From Eremophila alpestris peregrina (lineage: Eukaryota; Chordata; Aves; Passeriformes; Alaudidae): 64,000 nt of DNA. The translations under genes were made by a program, and so were the position numbers. Under the pieces are notes generated by a model. That model had not been told where the DNA came from, did no database searches, and was given only the letters and a program-made list of their open reading frames with translations. Shown piece by piece: positions 47,301 through 54,650 of this stretch (positions within the stretch are counted from its first letter, which is position 1; the number at the start of each line of letters is the position of its first letter). The stretch is taken from assembly GCA_009792885.1 (NCBI GenBank), contig WMCF01000067.1:3897461-3961460 (forward strand). Direction: 5' to 3'.

Positions 47301-49278
47301 GCACAAGATTATCCTGAGGGTGCTCAGGGCAACTGAGGGTCTCTCTTGTAATGATGGAGATGGAGCAGATAAGAACCTCATGTACACCTTGAAAAAGTGC
47401 CTGAATCAATTCTGTTCACTTCAGGCTGCATCTGAAATATTCCCTTTATGTTCAAACAGCACTGATGGAGAAAATAGCTCTATTCTGTCCCTGTTTATCC
47501 AGTCAAGGAATAGGTCAATTCCTACAAATAGCAAAGTAGTGTACTCAGCTCTAATACTGTACAGTTCCCATATGAAACCCTTTGCTAGAACAATCAGTAT
47601 CCTCAAATGCCTCTGTTTACCTCCTTGCATTTGCAGGTTTAAGCATAAGCCTGGGATGAAGCCCCGCAGTCAGTGCTGAGCTACCGAGGGGCTGCAGAAG
47701 GCTTGTGCGAAGCCGTTGAAGATGCTAATCCAAACCAGAGCTTAGGGATGGAGGTGCACTGCAGGGTGGCATTTTGAGGCATTTGGCCCTGCTATGCAAA
47801 TACAACTCTCCACAAAAATCTGCAGCTCAGAAAAGATGCCCGCAGAGCATTGGCGTTCCAACACTGGTTCAAAATTACATAGTTTTTGCTGATAGGATAC
47901 AAAATTAAATGGATCTCATAGCAGAGTTTGTCACAAGTTTAGTCAAGAAAGCCATTTATTTCTGGATGTGTTTTTACTCCTCAGACATTTCAAGGAAACA
48001 TAAACAGGGCTTTCACAGAGAAAACTTACAGATCAGAGTGTCCAGTGCCATATTACTTTGGTGGTGATCCATAACATAATCACAGTACAGGTCAAGGGCA
48101 GAAAATCACCTTTATTTTCTCATTGTGACTCGCATAAAGGCAGGGAACTCACTCCATGGATGCTCAGTGAGTCAAAACTTCTGTCACCCTTCTGACCTGT
48201 TTAGTCCTTCAACCTGAAATCCCTCCTGCCTCAGGCAGTGAAGACAAATTGCCAAGAAAAGGTCCCCAAAAGATATCTTTCCACCCACAAAGGCTACACA
48301 AGGATGCTGGTCTGAAAGATCATCACCATTCTCCGATTGCCCTTGCTCTGGAGCACAAGCAAGTAAAAACAACAAAGTCACCCTAAGCTCCCTCTGAGGT
48401 GGCCAAAACAAGCTGCAGGATGGGAGCTGGGAGCACTGACAGGACCAGCCATCATCCCCTGGGGTCCTGTGCCGGAGCCGTGTAGGTGCTGCCAGGGGTG
48501 ATGAGTATGGGTGATCACACAGTGCCTGCTCGTGTCCAGTCTGCTCAGGACAAGGCTGAGCATTGACACTTCCACACCAGCCAGCTTGCCTGAGCAGGTG
48601 GCACCACCCCTGCCCCTTACACGTACACCCAATCTTCCCCAAACTGTACAGAGCAGGGAGCCCACCCAGCCCAGCCATGGCAGGAATGTACCAGGCAAGG
48701 GGAGAATCCTTGATGTCCAGCTGTCTGCAGCTGCTTTCCCCACCAAAAGCAGTACAGATGCACAAGCTTCACCAAGAAAATAAAATCCCAACAGCAGAGC
48801 AGCACCAGGACCTGGCCTGCTCCTTCCCGGGTCATTCCCTTCCCGCAGAGAAAGAAATAAGGGCTGGCCACTGATTAATAAAGGATGGTGCTGGAGCCCC
48901 ATGTGTCTGTGCTGGGACAGATGTCACCCAAACTTACACTGGCACACGACAGGGGCAGCTCTGCTCCAGATCCAGCAGAAAGGCAGAAGCAGGTGGGTGG
49001 TGAAGAACAAGGAGATGTAACCAGGCAGAGATGTCTCTCATGGTACAAAGTGAGTTCCCGTCCCACCCCCCTGGCACTGCTGCAACCCCTCAACAGCTCC
49101 CTGCCTGGGAGTGAGAGCACTGAGGAATTTGGGGCGATTAAGAGCCCAGTAATCCTCCCTGCAGGAGTCGAGCATTAACATTCCCCTGGCCAGCGTCTAC
49201 CGCTGACCTACTTCTCTCACGGGGACAGTGGGATGGAGGGTAGTCACCTGGTTTGGGCTTGGAGAAGCATCCTCCCAT
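8300..49278 (-). CDS. AIFM3: AIFM3, apoptosis-inducing factor mitochondria-associated 3 (Rieske/FAD oxidoreductase), 20 coding exons, complete
   Basis: Twenty exons join in frame from ATG 49278 to TAA 8300 and give 605 residues, the same length as the human protein. Residues 1-7 (MGGCFSK) fit an N-myristoylation signal. A Rieske [2Fe-2S] domain follows, with ligands C109, H111, C128 and H131. The FAD Rossmann motif is G201-A-G203-A-A-G206, the NAD(P)H Rossmann motif is GASFLG (339-344), and the late FAD motif is VFAAGDAV (462-469). A C-terminal reductase-type domain ends in SWLTGKGS. Known AIFM3 (AIFL) is mitochondria-associated and promotes caspase-dependent death when overexpressed; its natural electron partners are unsettled. 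All key cofactor residues are present and there are no stops or frameshifts, so it should be functional. The large introns carry CR1 and retroviral debris. Upstream, transcription probably starts in the CpG island at 59.6 kb. Confidence 0.98.
8832..8852 (-). CDS. AIFM3: AIFM3 coding exon 19 (21-nt microexon)
   Basis: This 21-nt exon supplies LFVHHG and the split codons on either side (residues 586-593). AG is at 8853-8854 and GTACG at 8831. Without it, the C-terminus would lose seven residues but stay in frame. Confidence 0.9.
9045..9241 (+). mobile_element. CR1 LINE 3' fragment
   Basis: Sense CR1 end, 'GGTGGTGAGACCATGGCACA' through 'CCCTTCCAACCCAAAAAATT', ending in a decayed ATTCTGTCATT tail. 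In AIFM3 intron 18. Confidence 0.85.
10034..10138 (-). CDS. AIFM3: AIFM3 coding exon 18
   Basis: Residues 551-585 plus two bases. It contains SDEVVAVASINYDPIVSKVA and ends in IRKRDVE. Donor GTAAGT. Confidence 0.97.
10139..13780. other. AIFM3 intron 17, no further gene seen
   Basis: About 3.6 kb between exons 17 and 18. It contains many short open frames without domains. I recognise no RNA gene and no clear mobile element. Confidence 0.5.
13781..13856 (-). CDS. AIFM3: AIFM3 coding exon 17
   Basis: Residues 526-550 plus two bases. It contains GEGFDDVVIQGDLDELKFVA. Donor GTAAGT. Confidence 0.96.
13977..14210 (-). mobile_element. CR1 LINE 3' fragment
   Basis: Reverse CR1 starting at 'ACCACAGAATCACAGGAGAG'. 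In AIFM3 intron 16. Confidence 0.85.
14415..14513 (-). CDS. AIFM3: AIFM3 coding exon 16
   Basis: Residues 493-525 plus one base, GRIAALNMLAHGTEINTVPY followed by LWTAMFGKSIRYAG, the start of the C-terminal domain. Confidence 0.97.
15430..15547 (-). CDS. AIFM3: AIFM3 coding exon 15
   Basis: Residues 454-492 plus one base. It contains NIPGVFAAGDAVTFPLALRN, the second FAD-contact motif with G466-D467. Confidence 0.97.
16076..16130. repeat. 29-bp tandem duplication
   Basis: Two adjacent copies beginning AGAGCATCCAGATCTGGGGT at 16076 and 16105, identical over about 25 bases. In AIFM3 intron 14. Confidence 0.85.
16196..16265 (-). mobile_element. Short CR1-like fragment
   Basis: Contains 'GGTCATCAAGTTCAATTCCT' and 'GGCCCTGCACAGGCCAACCC', typical of one CR1 subfamily. 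In AIFM3 intron 14. Confidence 0.5.
16411..16487 (-). CDS. AIFM3: AIFM3 coding exon 14
   Basis: Residues 428-453. It contains GAVPATGFLKQSGINIDSKG and ends in FIMVNK. Confidence 0.97.
17394..17457 (-). CDS. AIFM3: AIFM3 coding exon 13
   Basis: Residues 407-427 plus one base, LKEVVLKSGKVLRADVCVVG. Donor GTAAGG. Confidence 0.96.
17786..17857 (-). CDS. AIFM3: AIFM3 coding exon 12
   Basis: Residues 383-406, MFENNRVKFYMQTEVSELRE and EQEGK. Phase 0 at both ends. Confidence 0.97.
18187..18302 (-). CDS. AIFM3: AIFM3 coding exon 11
   Basis: Residues 344-382. It contains GMEVAAYLAERAHSVSLVEL and GERVGRALMK, the second half of the NAD(P)H Rossmann unit. Confidence 0.97.
19290..19420 (-). CDS. AIFM3: AIFM3 coding exon 10
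   Basis: Residues 300-343 plus one base. It contains PKTLSCKGKEMENVF and IRTPEDANRVV, and ends in the NAD(P)H-binding VVIVGASFLG. Confidence 0.97.
20789..20930 (+). mobile_element. CR1 LINE 3' end
   Basis: Ends with an intact (ATTCTGTG)n-type tail at about 20900-20925, followed by a GATA/TATA-rich microsatellite to about 20990. In AIFM3 intron 9. Confidence 0.85.
21150..21241 (-). CDS. AIFM3: AIFM3 coding exon 9
   Basis: Residues 270-299 plus two bases. It contains KDGFKMEYNKLLIATGN, with the ATG motif that ends the first FAD subdomain. Donor GTAAGC. Confidence 0.96.
21337..21393. repeat. (TTAG)n-like simple repeat
   Basis: Imperfect TTAGTTAG/TTTTAG repeats in AIFM3 intron 8, between exons 8 and 9. 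Confidence 0.7.
21822..21908 (-). CDS. AIFM3: AIFM3 coding exon 8
   Basis: Residues 241-269, SMDSHPEQIALRPKEFF and following. Phase 0 at both ends; GTAAGG donor. Confidence 0.97.
22235..22408 (+). mobile_element. CR1 LINE 3' fragment
   Basis: Sense CR1, 'GTGGTGAGGCCCTGGAAGAG' through 'ACTCTATGATTAT'. In AIFM3 intron 7. Confidence 0.85.
24347..24550 (-). mobile_element. CR1 LINE 3' fragment
   Basis: Reverse CR1, 'AGTGGTTTGGGTTGCAAGGG' onward. In AIFM3 intron 7, about 200 bases from exon 7. Confidence 0.8.
24745..24857 (-). CDS. AIFM3: AIFM3 coding exon 7
   Basis: Residues 203-240, completing GAGAAG and including RQEGFSDRIVMCT and HLPYDRPKLSK. A stronger-looking GTAAGG donor lies 5 bases upstream, but phase and the conserved LSK|SMD junction require the weaker GTTTGT at 24744. 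Confidence 0.94.
26379..26777. repeat. (AAGGG)n pentanucleotide repeat containing an assembly gap
   Basis: Pure AAGGG units flank the gap: about 58 bp to the left and 47 bp to the right. It lies in AIFM3 intron 6, where the transcript strand reads CCCTT. The true length is unknown. Confidence 0.97.
26439..26730. other. Assembly gap (292 N)
   Basis: A run of N inside the AAGGG repeat. The open frames that span it are artefacts. Confidence 0.99.
27257..27353 (-). CDS. AIFM3: AIFM3 coding exon 6
   Basis: Residues 171-202 plus one base. It ends in STNVLIIGA, the first strand of the FAD Rossmann fold. Confidence 0.97.
28527..28571 (-). CDS. AIFM3: AIFM3 coding exon 5
   Basis: Residues 156-170, VKIEKEKVYIRASKQ. 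A 45-nt exon, phase 0 at both ends, that closes the Rieske fold. Confidence 0.96.
29000..29592 (+). mobile_element. CR1 LINE 3' fragment (about 590 bp)
   Basis: Long sense CR1 including 'GACAGGACAAGGGGGAATGG' and ending CATGATTCTGTGG. It is antisense to AIFM3 and starts about 28 bases inside intron 4. Confidence 0.85.
29621..29730 (-). CDS. AIFM3: AIFM3 coding exon 4 (second Rieske ligands)
   Basis: Residues 119-155. It contains VRCPWHGACFN with the ligands C128 and H131. The donor at 29620 lies only about 28 bases from the 3' end of a CR1 insertion. Confidence 0.97.
29731..31078. other. AIFM3 intron 3, nothing further recognised
   Basis: About 1.35 kb with scattered open frames lacking domains. 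No repeat or RNA gene is recognised. Confidence 0.45.
31079..31188 (-). CDS. AIFM3: AIFM3 coding exon 3 (first Rieske ligands)
   Basis: Residues 82-118 plus one base. It contains GHKCPHYGAPL with the Fe-S ligands C109 and H111. Acceptor at 31189, donor GTCAGT at 31078. Confidence 0.97.
31900..33045 (+). pseudogene. Decayed endogenous-retrovirus pol fragment (reverse transcriptase)
   Basis: An AT-rich block whose plus strand reads as the start of a retroviral reverse transcriptase: PYNSPVW near 32155-32175, then DYRWLNAN (about 32211-32234) and a VLDVKDMFF stretch (about 32311-32337). The frame ends at a stop near 32388, before the catalytic YxDD box. Stops and frameshifts on both sides show it is dead. 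Downstream sequence to about 33045 may belong to the same provirus but is not identified. It lies antisense in AIFM3 intron 2. Confidence 0.7.
33055..33300 (+). mobile_element. CR1 LINE 3' fragment
   Basis: A sense CR1 of the 'GCTGTCAGACCTTCAGGAAT' subfamily, ending 'GATTATTCTGTAATTTTATG'. It abuts a second CR1. Confidence 0.8.
33301..33415 (+). mobile_element. CR1 LINE 3' end, second copy in tandem
   Basis: A second short sense CR1 tail, 'GTCTAGTGGAAGGTGCCCCT' to the decayed ATTCTGATTCATTGA. Confidence 0.75.
33416..34602. other. AIFM3 intron 2 segment, nothing recognised
   Basis: About 1.2 kb with no recognisable domain, RNA gene or repeat. Open frames are short and overlapping. Confidence 0.4.
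34603..34680 (-). mobile_element. Short CR1 3' end
   Basis: Reverse CR1 beginning 'ATTCATAGAATCACAGGGTG'. Confidence 0.7.
35057..35096. repeat. Perfect 14-bp inverted repeat with a 12-base AT-rich loop
   Basis: Left arm GTAGAGGTTTTATA (35057-35070) and right arm TATAAAACCTCTAC (35083-35096). The loop contains TACATGTA, itself palindromic. In AIFM3 intron 2, at the edge of the decayed provirus. Confidence 0.85.
35130..37864 (-). pseudogene. Decayed endogenous-retrovirus pol region (RT connection, RNase H, integrase pieces), split by an LTR
   Basis: Read on the minus strand, the order is retroviral. At 37.8-37.6 kb is the end of reverse transcriptase, with KKETQAFLGAVGIWRMHIPE. At 37.5-37.3 kb is a probable RNase H/connection piece. 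A 781-bp LTR insertion follows, and at 35.57-35.15 kb an integrase core piece with IESDNGTNSK, a DNGT-type active-site context. Stops and frameshifts break every part, so nothing functional remains. It is in the same direction as AIFM3 and lies in intron 2. The outer limits are uncertain. Confidence 0.75.
35971..36751 (+). mobile_element. Solo LTR, 781 bp, inserted in the older provirus
   Basis: Begins TGCTGGGGG, ends AAACCAAGACA, and is flanked by AGCAG at 35966-35970 and 36752-36756. The TG...CA ends and the 5-bp duplication show a clean integration. The 3' part contains the CTGTTATTCCCATTCCCAC and GGAGGGAGGGGG modules found in related LTRs. Confidence 0.9.
37865..38893 (-). mobile_element. 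LTR, about 1.03 kb, reverse orientation
   Basis: Reverse complement of the same LTR type. The terminus TGTCTTGGTTTG is at 37865 and the other end, CCCAACA, at 38893. The flanks CCTTA (37860-37864) and CCTTG (38894-38898) look like a 5-bp duplication with one change. It contains GC-rich sequence and an (AG)n run at 38641-38680. Confidence 0.8.
38894..39800. other. GC-rich intron segment, possibly LTR- or provirus-derived
   Basis: Flanking sequence of the LTR, then a GC-rich, CpG-containing block at about 39240-39620. Its open frames have no domains. It could be another LTR or a proviral leader; I cannot decide from sequence alone. Confidence 0.35.
39815..40000 (-). mobile_element. Probable LTR fragment
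   Basis: The minus strand reads CTGTTTCCAGTAAATTGTTA and CTCCAATTCTCCTCCAGCCA, which resembles the 3' part of another avian LTR family. No target duplication was found. Confidence 0.4.
40001..41149. other. AIFM3 intron 2, 5' part, nothing certain
   Basis: A minus-strand open frame at 40084-40338 may be retroviral U3 or coding debris, but I recognise no domain. The rest appears unique. Confidence 0.35.
41150..41363 (-). CDS. AIFM3: AIFM3 coding exon 2
   Basis: Residues 11-81 plus two bases of codon 82. It begins VEVKIEVVIPEKE and ends VCHVKDLENG. This is the charged linker and first strands before the Rieske domain. AG is at 41364-41365 and GTAAG at 41149. Confidence 0.97.
42070..42266 (+). 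mobile_element. CR1 LINE 3' fragment
   Basis: Sense CR1, 'CTGGTGAGGCCCTGGCACCC' to 'AATAATTTGTCATTCTGTG'. In AIFM3 intron 1. Confidence 0.85.
42813..43470 (+). mobile_element. Solo LTR, 658 bp
   Basis: Begins TGTCCTAGGGTGAC, ends CTAAACCAAGACA, and has CATGG duplications at 42808-42812 and 43471-43475. Inside are a poly-G tract (about 42910-42928) and a TTAAATAAATAG poly(A)-signal region near 43332. In AIFM3 intron 1, oriented against the gene. Confidence 0.92.
43476..44825. other. AIFM3 intron 1 segment, nothing recognised
   Basis: Open frames on both strands lack domains. No RNA gene or repeat is identified. Confidence 0.4.
44826..44985. repeat. Degenerate GATA/TATA-rich microsatellite
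   Basis: Repeated AGATATGGATAT/TACAGATA-like units in AIFM3 intron 1. Confidence 0.7.
46359..46488 (+). mobile_element. CR1 LINE 3' end
   Basis: Sense CR1 ending 'CATGATTCTATCATTCTG'. In AIFM3 intron 1. Confidence 0.85.
46489..49247. other. AIFM3 intron 1, exon-proximal part, nothing recognised
   Basis: About 2.7 kb with open frames up to 193 codons on the minus strand (48184-48765). They overlap others and show no known domain or splice pattern, so I do not call a gene. Confidence 0.4.
49248..49278 (-). CDS. AIFM3: AIFM3 coding exon 1
   Basis: Residues 1-10 (MGGCFSKPKP) plus one base; donor GTGAC at 49247. The ATG sits in a strong context, CACCATGG. Gly2, Ser6 and Lys7 fit the myristoyl-transferase consensus, and Cys4 could be palmitoylated. 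The frame is open upstream to 49614, but the conserved family start is here. Confidence 0.95.
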
Positions 49279-49382
49279 GGTGCCGGGCGGGACAGGCAGC
49301 GGGGGCGGGCGGGTCAGCGAGGGCACATCCTCGCATGGTACAGGGCCGGTTCGCGTGTCCCAGCTCCCGCGTCGATCCCCAC
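49279..49382 (-). other. AIFM3: Proposed AIFM3 5' UTR segment upstream of the start codon
   Basis: A plausible 3' splice site (TTTTCTACCCAACGCAG on the minus strand, AG at 49383-49384) would start this exon at 49382. It could pair with the donor at 59633 in the CpG island. The region is GC-rich, so a local start site is an alternative. Confidence 0.35.
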
Positions 49383-49948
49383 CTGCGTTGGGTAGAAAAG
49401 TCCCGTGAGAGCCGGTCCGGCCGGAAGGCTGCGGCCAGGAGGGGAAGCAAACCCGTGATAGCGCTGCCTGTGCCCACAGCTGCCGGCAGCTCCGCGGGCA
49501 CACACTTTGGGCACCGCGGTGACCCGAGGGACATGGGGACAACGAGCTGCTAAGGTCACCGTGCTGGGAGACAGTGCTAAATTCAGTTATGATGTTTATA
49601 AATTCAGTCATCAAAGTTAATTACAAAAACCCTCATATCATTTATGACCAGACTTTAATAACTTCCCAAAGCCCTGTCTTTGGGAATTAAAGCTCTAAGC
49701 ACACAGGTCACAGCCCAAATACAATGACTGAACCATAAATATATTTCAGTTATTTCAGATGGGGTTTTTGTGCTATTAGGAGACTGAAAAAAAGAAGTCT
49801 GCTCTATTATACAGTCCTGCAAGTTCCCCTATGTAAGTTATGTTCATTCCTGCAGAAAAGCCATTGGCTTTGGAACAATTAATTATTTAGAGAAAGGGGT
49901 TTTCATATCAGACCATTTTGCATCAACCTCCTTTTTTTACACTATTGA

Positions 49949-50090
49949 GTTTTTTTGGGGGGTTGTTTTGGGGGGTTTTTTTGGGTTTTGGGGTTTTTTT
50001 TTTCGTTTTGGTTGGTTTGTTGGTTGGGTTTTGGGTGTTCTTTTTTTATTTGTTTAGGTTTTGGGTTTTTGGGGGTTTTTTTTTCAGTTT
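49949..50090 (+). repeat. G/T-rich tract with multiple G-runs
   Basis: About 140 bases made almost only of T and G on the plus strand, with more than eight runs of three to six G. The AIFM3 transcript strand is A/C-rich. It could form G-quadruplexes. It lies about 0.7 kb upstream of the AIFM3 ATG. Confidence 0.9.
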
Positions 50091-53000
50091 TTAAGGTCAA
50101 GTTGTGTTTCTTTTATTAGCTTTGACTTGGGGTGCTGTCAGATTTGGTACAGACTTAGAATTTAGATAAACCTTTCTAATTCCAGTCCATGACTGAAAAC
50201 AGCATAGAGTCATCCAACACACTGTCAACAAAAGAGTATATTTCATTAATTTTATTCATTCCTATCTGAGTTGAACTGATTTACTATGGTTTTGTCATAT
50301 ATTTTTCAAAAAGCCCTCTGATGAGGGCAGGAACTTAAAAATTATTTCCAAATTATGTTTTGAGACCAGCAAAGTAGGTTTTTCTGCAGCTTAGAAAATG
50401 CCTCAAGATCTTTACAATGAGAAGAAATTAGAGAAGTGCCTGGAGAGAGATACCAAGCACCTTCTCTCCTTAGCTTAAATATCAACTCAAAATATCAGGA
50501 TGTATCCCTCTGTTTTCAGCTATATCCCTCCAAAACACACCTTCAAATTCCCCTTTCATGCATAGCATCACCTCTGCCAAGCCCCAGCTGTATTGCAGAA
50601 GCAGCTTCAGAGCCTGGATCACGTTGAATAAGCAATCCAAACTATAGAGGAACACAAGCCCGGTGCCTTGCCCATGGTGCAAAGCAGGCCTGTGCTATTT
50701 GATACTTTGCAAAGAGGGATTATTAAATGCAGAGGGAAGAGCTCTTCTCCCAAGAGCATCCCAGGAAAGTAGCATGACAATGTTTATGCAAGAGCAAATG
50801 CAAAAAAAAAGATACCATGTAAGAAGGTGCATAAATGCAGAGGAAGATTTGGGAGCAGTGGGGGAAACTGGAGTGGAGACTTCACATGCTGTAGCTACTG
50901 TAGGGCCCTTTGCCAGAACCAGCAGAGAGAAAGAGAAAATGGCTTTGTACAAGGCAAACCAAGTCTTGAGTCACTGATGTATCAGTGATACAGGACAACA
51001 ATTTAGTGCAAATAATAAAATACTGCCACTGATGCCTCGGGAGCAAATCAAGTCCCTGCTTACCCAGATCAGCTCCTTGCAGTGGATTTCCTGTGGCAGA
51101 AGTGGACACCATGGTGGCAAGACAGGATCATGCGCCAGGCAAGCAGTGCCCTGGCACCATTGCAGCATTCCCTTGAGATGCTGCACATATGGGGGACCAC
51201 AGCAGGGACCCCTGGACAAGTGGTGGGTTGGATGGCAGAAGGGTGGCTCCCAAATATACCTCACCAGAGAATCACTCCAACTTCGCCAACCCTCCCAGAC
51301 ATGCTGATGTGGGACTGGTTTCTAGCGGGTCTGGCTGGTTTTAACAAGGACTTGGGGGGATGCCAGAGTTCATCGGAAGGTCAGCCATTCATCTGAGATG
51401 CCTTTGCTTTGTTTAGACCTTAAAGATGGCAATCTGCAGCCATCCCCTCAAGCCCACTTCAGATCTCCTAATTTCTCCACTGATGGTCCCTTCAGCCTTT
51501 CCAAGGCACTGAGACATCTGCATCTCCCAAAGAGGGTCAGAGGGAAGAGTTTGTTATCAGAGCTGTCCCTTCTCCACTTTTCACCAGGAAAAACCAAAAT
51601 GGTTCTTGAAATGAAATCCAAAGTGGATTTCAGCTGATGCCATCAGAGGAGAAGCCATCTGGCTGCTCCCAGCCTCAGTCCCACCAAGCATGTGGAGATG
51701 CTTCAGAGTCACCTGAGACTCAGCTGGTTGCAGAAAGGCACCAGCCTCCTCTACCAGACCAACTCAGAGGAAACAATAGGGCCATGTGTCTGCCAGTGGC
51801 ATCCAGAGGTATCGATCTGGAGCTGGATCCTGCAGGATTTGTGGCCAAAAGCATAGGCTCTGTTAGAAGGAAATAAGCCCATATACAACACCAATGTAGC
51901 TGAACCCAGGATCACCTGCAAATCCTTGCTAGGTCCTGAAGGGCAATGGCATAACCTGAACAAGGTGTCCATGCTCAGTAAACCAGTTCATCACCTGTTC
52001 CCTGAGCGAAACAACACTGTGGCACACAGCTGAACAGGAACACTTTCAGCATCTGCTCAGAGAGGGCGAGAAGGAGTGGGCTACCAAAATATGAGGCAAC
52101 TGTTGTGGTGCTGGGGAACATACTAGTCCCATCCCTAAAAATTCTAGTGTGAATGAGGAACCAGCCCTACACCAGGCTGTCTGCAGAACTCCACCATCCA
52201 CAGAGAACACTGCCCAAGCATATAGCCAGGGACACCAGCCTGCACCCAAACAGGAGAAACTGGGAAAATGATCCAACAGGAGAAACATGGGAAACAGTCT
52301 AGTGCTACTGACCATGAGCACTTCCCCTGCATGGCAGCAAAATATGTAAAATACAGCAACATCAAGCTTCAGTGCAGATCAGGGATATCAGACCAGACAG
52401 CTCACCTGGCTCAGCCCAGTGTCCACTGCCCAAGCATGGCCAACAGCACCCATCTGCCACAAGCAGGCAGGAACAAGGCAGGAAGGCAGGGATGCTCCAG
52501 CCCACACTTCCTGCTGGGCTCAGAGCAGGATCCAGTGCAGTGCTGGCAGAGCTATTATTAGCACTGTGCTTCTGTCTGCAGTGCCCCAGGCTCCTGTTTT
52601 AATCAAGTGCTCTGCTGCTGTGACTCCAAAATCCTTTCCAAGAGCTAATGTGGCAACTGCATAACTATATAAGTGTATTAATATATTGTAGGTATAAATA
52701 ATGTTTTTCCCCTGAGTTTTTCAGTTTGTGTTTATTGCTCCCATATCACTTCCTCACCTGGAACCCAGGTCACTCCAATCCAGCTACAGCATCTGCAGCA
52801 TCTGTCCTGCTGCTATAAATAATCCTGCATCACCAGCCTAGAAATCTGGCACAGATATGAGCACCAAGCCATGCCCCGTGACATGGACATCTCCCAGAGA
52901 TGTCAGTTTGCAGTCCCAGCTAGCTCCAGCTGGAGACCTCTGCGGAGCACTGAGCAGAGACACACTTGTGCTACTGTTGACTGAGTCCTCTCAGTCGTGA

Positions 53001-54547
53001 TTCATCTGCTGTGGGAGAGGGGCCTGGTGCACATGGATATCAGCTGCCCCTGTGGCCTCTCCAGGCTCCTCCATACCCCCTCACTGAGCTTTTGGCTGCA
53101 CACTCACCTTTTTGTGGCCATCACCCTGACCCCCATTGCCCTGGCCACACCAGCCCTGGGTGCCCCAGAGGAAGAAGAGGTGAGAGGGCTGCTTCTCATT
53201 CCCTTCCCATTTACCCAGCACAAGTCCCCTCACCTGGTCCCCTTGACAGATAGAGGGAGTTTCTCCACCTCTCAAGGCAGCTCTGTCCCCTCCCTACCCC
53301 ACTAAAACCCTCCTCTCAAGCTCTGGACCCAAATTTCCTCTCCTAAGTGATGTGGGACCTCTGAGTGTCATCAAGATGACTGATATGATCTCCTGGCACC
53401 AGGGGCTAGCAGGTGAGGCCAGAGAAGGCAGGGGGTTGGTGATAACTCAGAGAAGGGACCCTGCCCTGGGGCCAAAGCACGCAGGAGACAAAGATGCTAT
53501 AGCAGCTGCCAGCTCCTGAGGATCCTGGATGTGGCTACCAGAATAAGAAACATCTCTGTCCCTGGGTCTTACAATGCCAGATCCTCCAGGTTTTGCACAG
53601 CTGGGGTTCTCCCATAGCTGCATCTCCCCTGCTGCCCTGTCCTCTTGGGACAGACCCAAGCCAGCCCTAGGTCTGCTGAGGACACACTTCAGGTTCCCAA
53701 AGCTCAGGAACATTCCCATCATTCCAAGGAAATCAGATAACAATGGATGCCCCCATCCTGCCATCACCAGCATCCAACCTTCATTCCCCCAGGGAGCTCA
53801 GGATTATGTGCTCAGCCAGCCTTTTTCCTCTCTTGATTCCCAGGCACTACTGCTTGGGCTGGCTCCCTCCCACAGCTAGAAATGCCTGAATGATCTCTGC
53901 CATGGCTCCAGCAAACCAGACTACAAGGACTTTTGTCTTCTCCACACAGGTGAGCTCTGCTTCCTTTGCAGTGCTCTGGGGGCAAAGCTGGGGGCAACCT
54001 GGCAGAGCACCTAGAAGACCTTTGAGGAGGTTTCTGAAGAACCATTGGAATTCAGTGAACAAGTGGGACATCTGGCACCTGCTCTGTTCCCAAGGAGATG
54101 ACTTTTGCCTCTTCCTTGACATTACCAGTCTGAAGGAAAAGAGCTACAGGTCCATGGAAAACCAAGGTCCACACAAGTGAGGATGAGGAAGGTCTCTTCT
54201 CAGACACACACCAGGATCTCAAAGTAGAGGTCAACAAGAGATATCTTCCAAAGACATTCTGTCAGGATGAGGATGAGAGCTTCCCCAAGGTCAAGGGAGA
54301 ACTCCTCAGTACTGGAGAACTAATGAAAAGTACAAAGGAGAGGCAGACAGTATGAGCCCTGGGATGGCTGTTTCTCAAAGAGAGTGGAATCAAAGGGCCA
54401 ATGAAAGGGCTAGTCAGAGACATGACACCTCTCAGCAGCTTTTAATGGAGGGAGCATTAACATGGCAGCCCCAAGGCAGTTGTGATCATGACTATGCTAG
54501 TATTCATCTCCCATCAGGGTGGCACCTCTTGCTCTGCACTTTCTGCC
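50091..54547. other. Upstream/intronic DNA, no assigned gene
   Basis: No repeat family recognised. A plus-strand stretch at 52997-53180 has a hydrophobic, signal-peptide-like segment (HLFVAITLTPIALATPALGA) followed by EEEE and a GTGAGA donor. It could be an exon, but no matching upstream or downstream exon was found. Confidence 0.3.
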
Positions 54548-54650
54548 CATGTTCATGGAAGAATTTAGGCTGGAAGAGGTCTCTAGTGGTCATCTGATCC
54601 AATTCCAGCTGTGAGCAGGGTGACATACCAATCTGGGTCAAACCCTAACT
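54548..54650 (-). mobile_element. Short CR1 3' fragment
   Basis: Reverse CR1-like, 'GAATTTAGGCTGGAAGAGGT' and 'TCATCTGATCCAATTCCAGC'. Confidence 0.6.
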
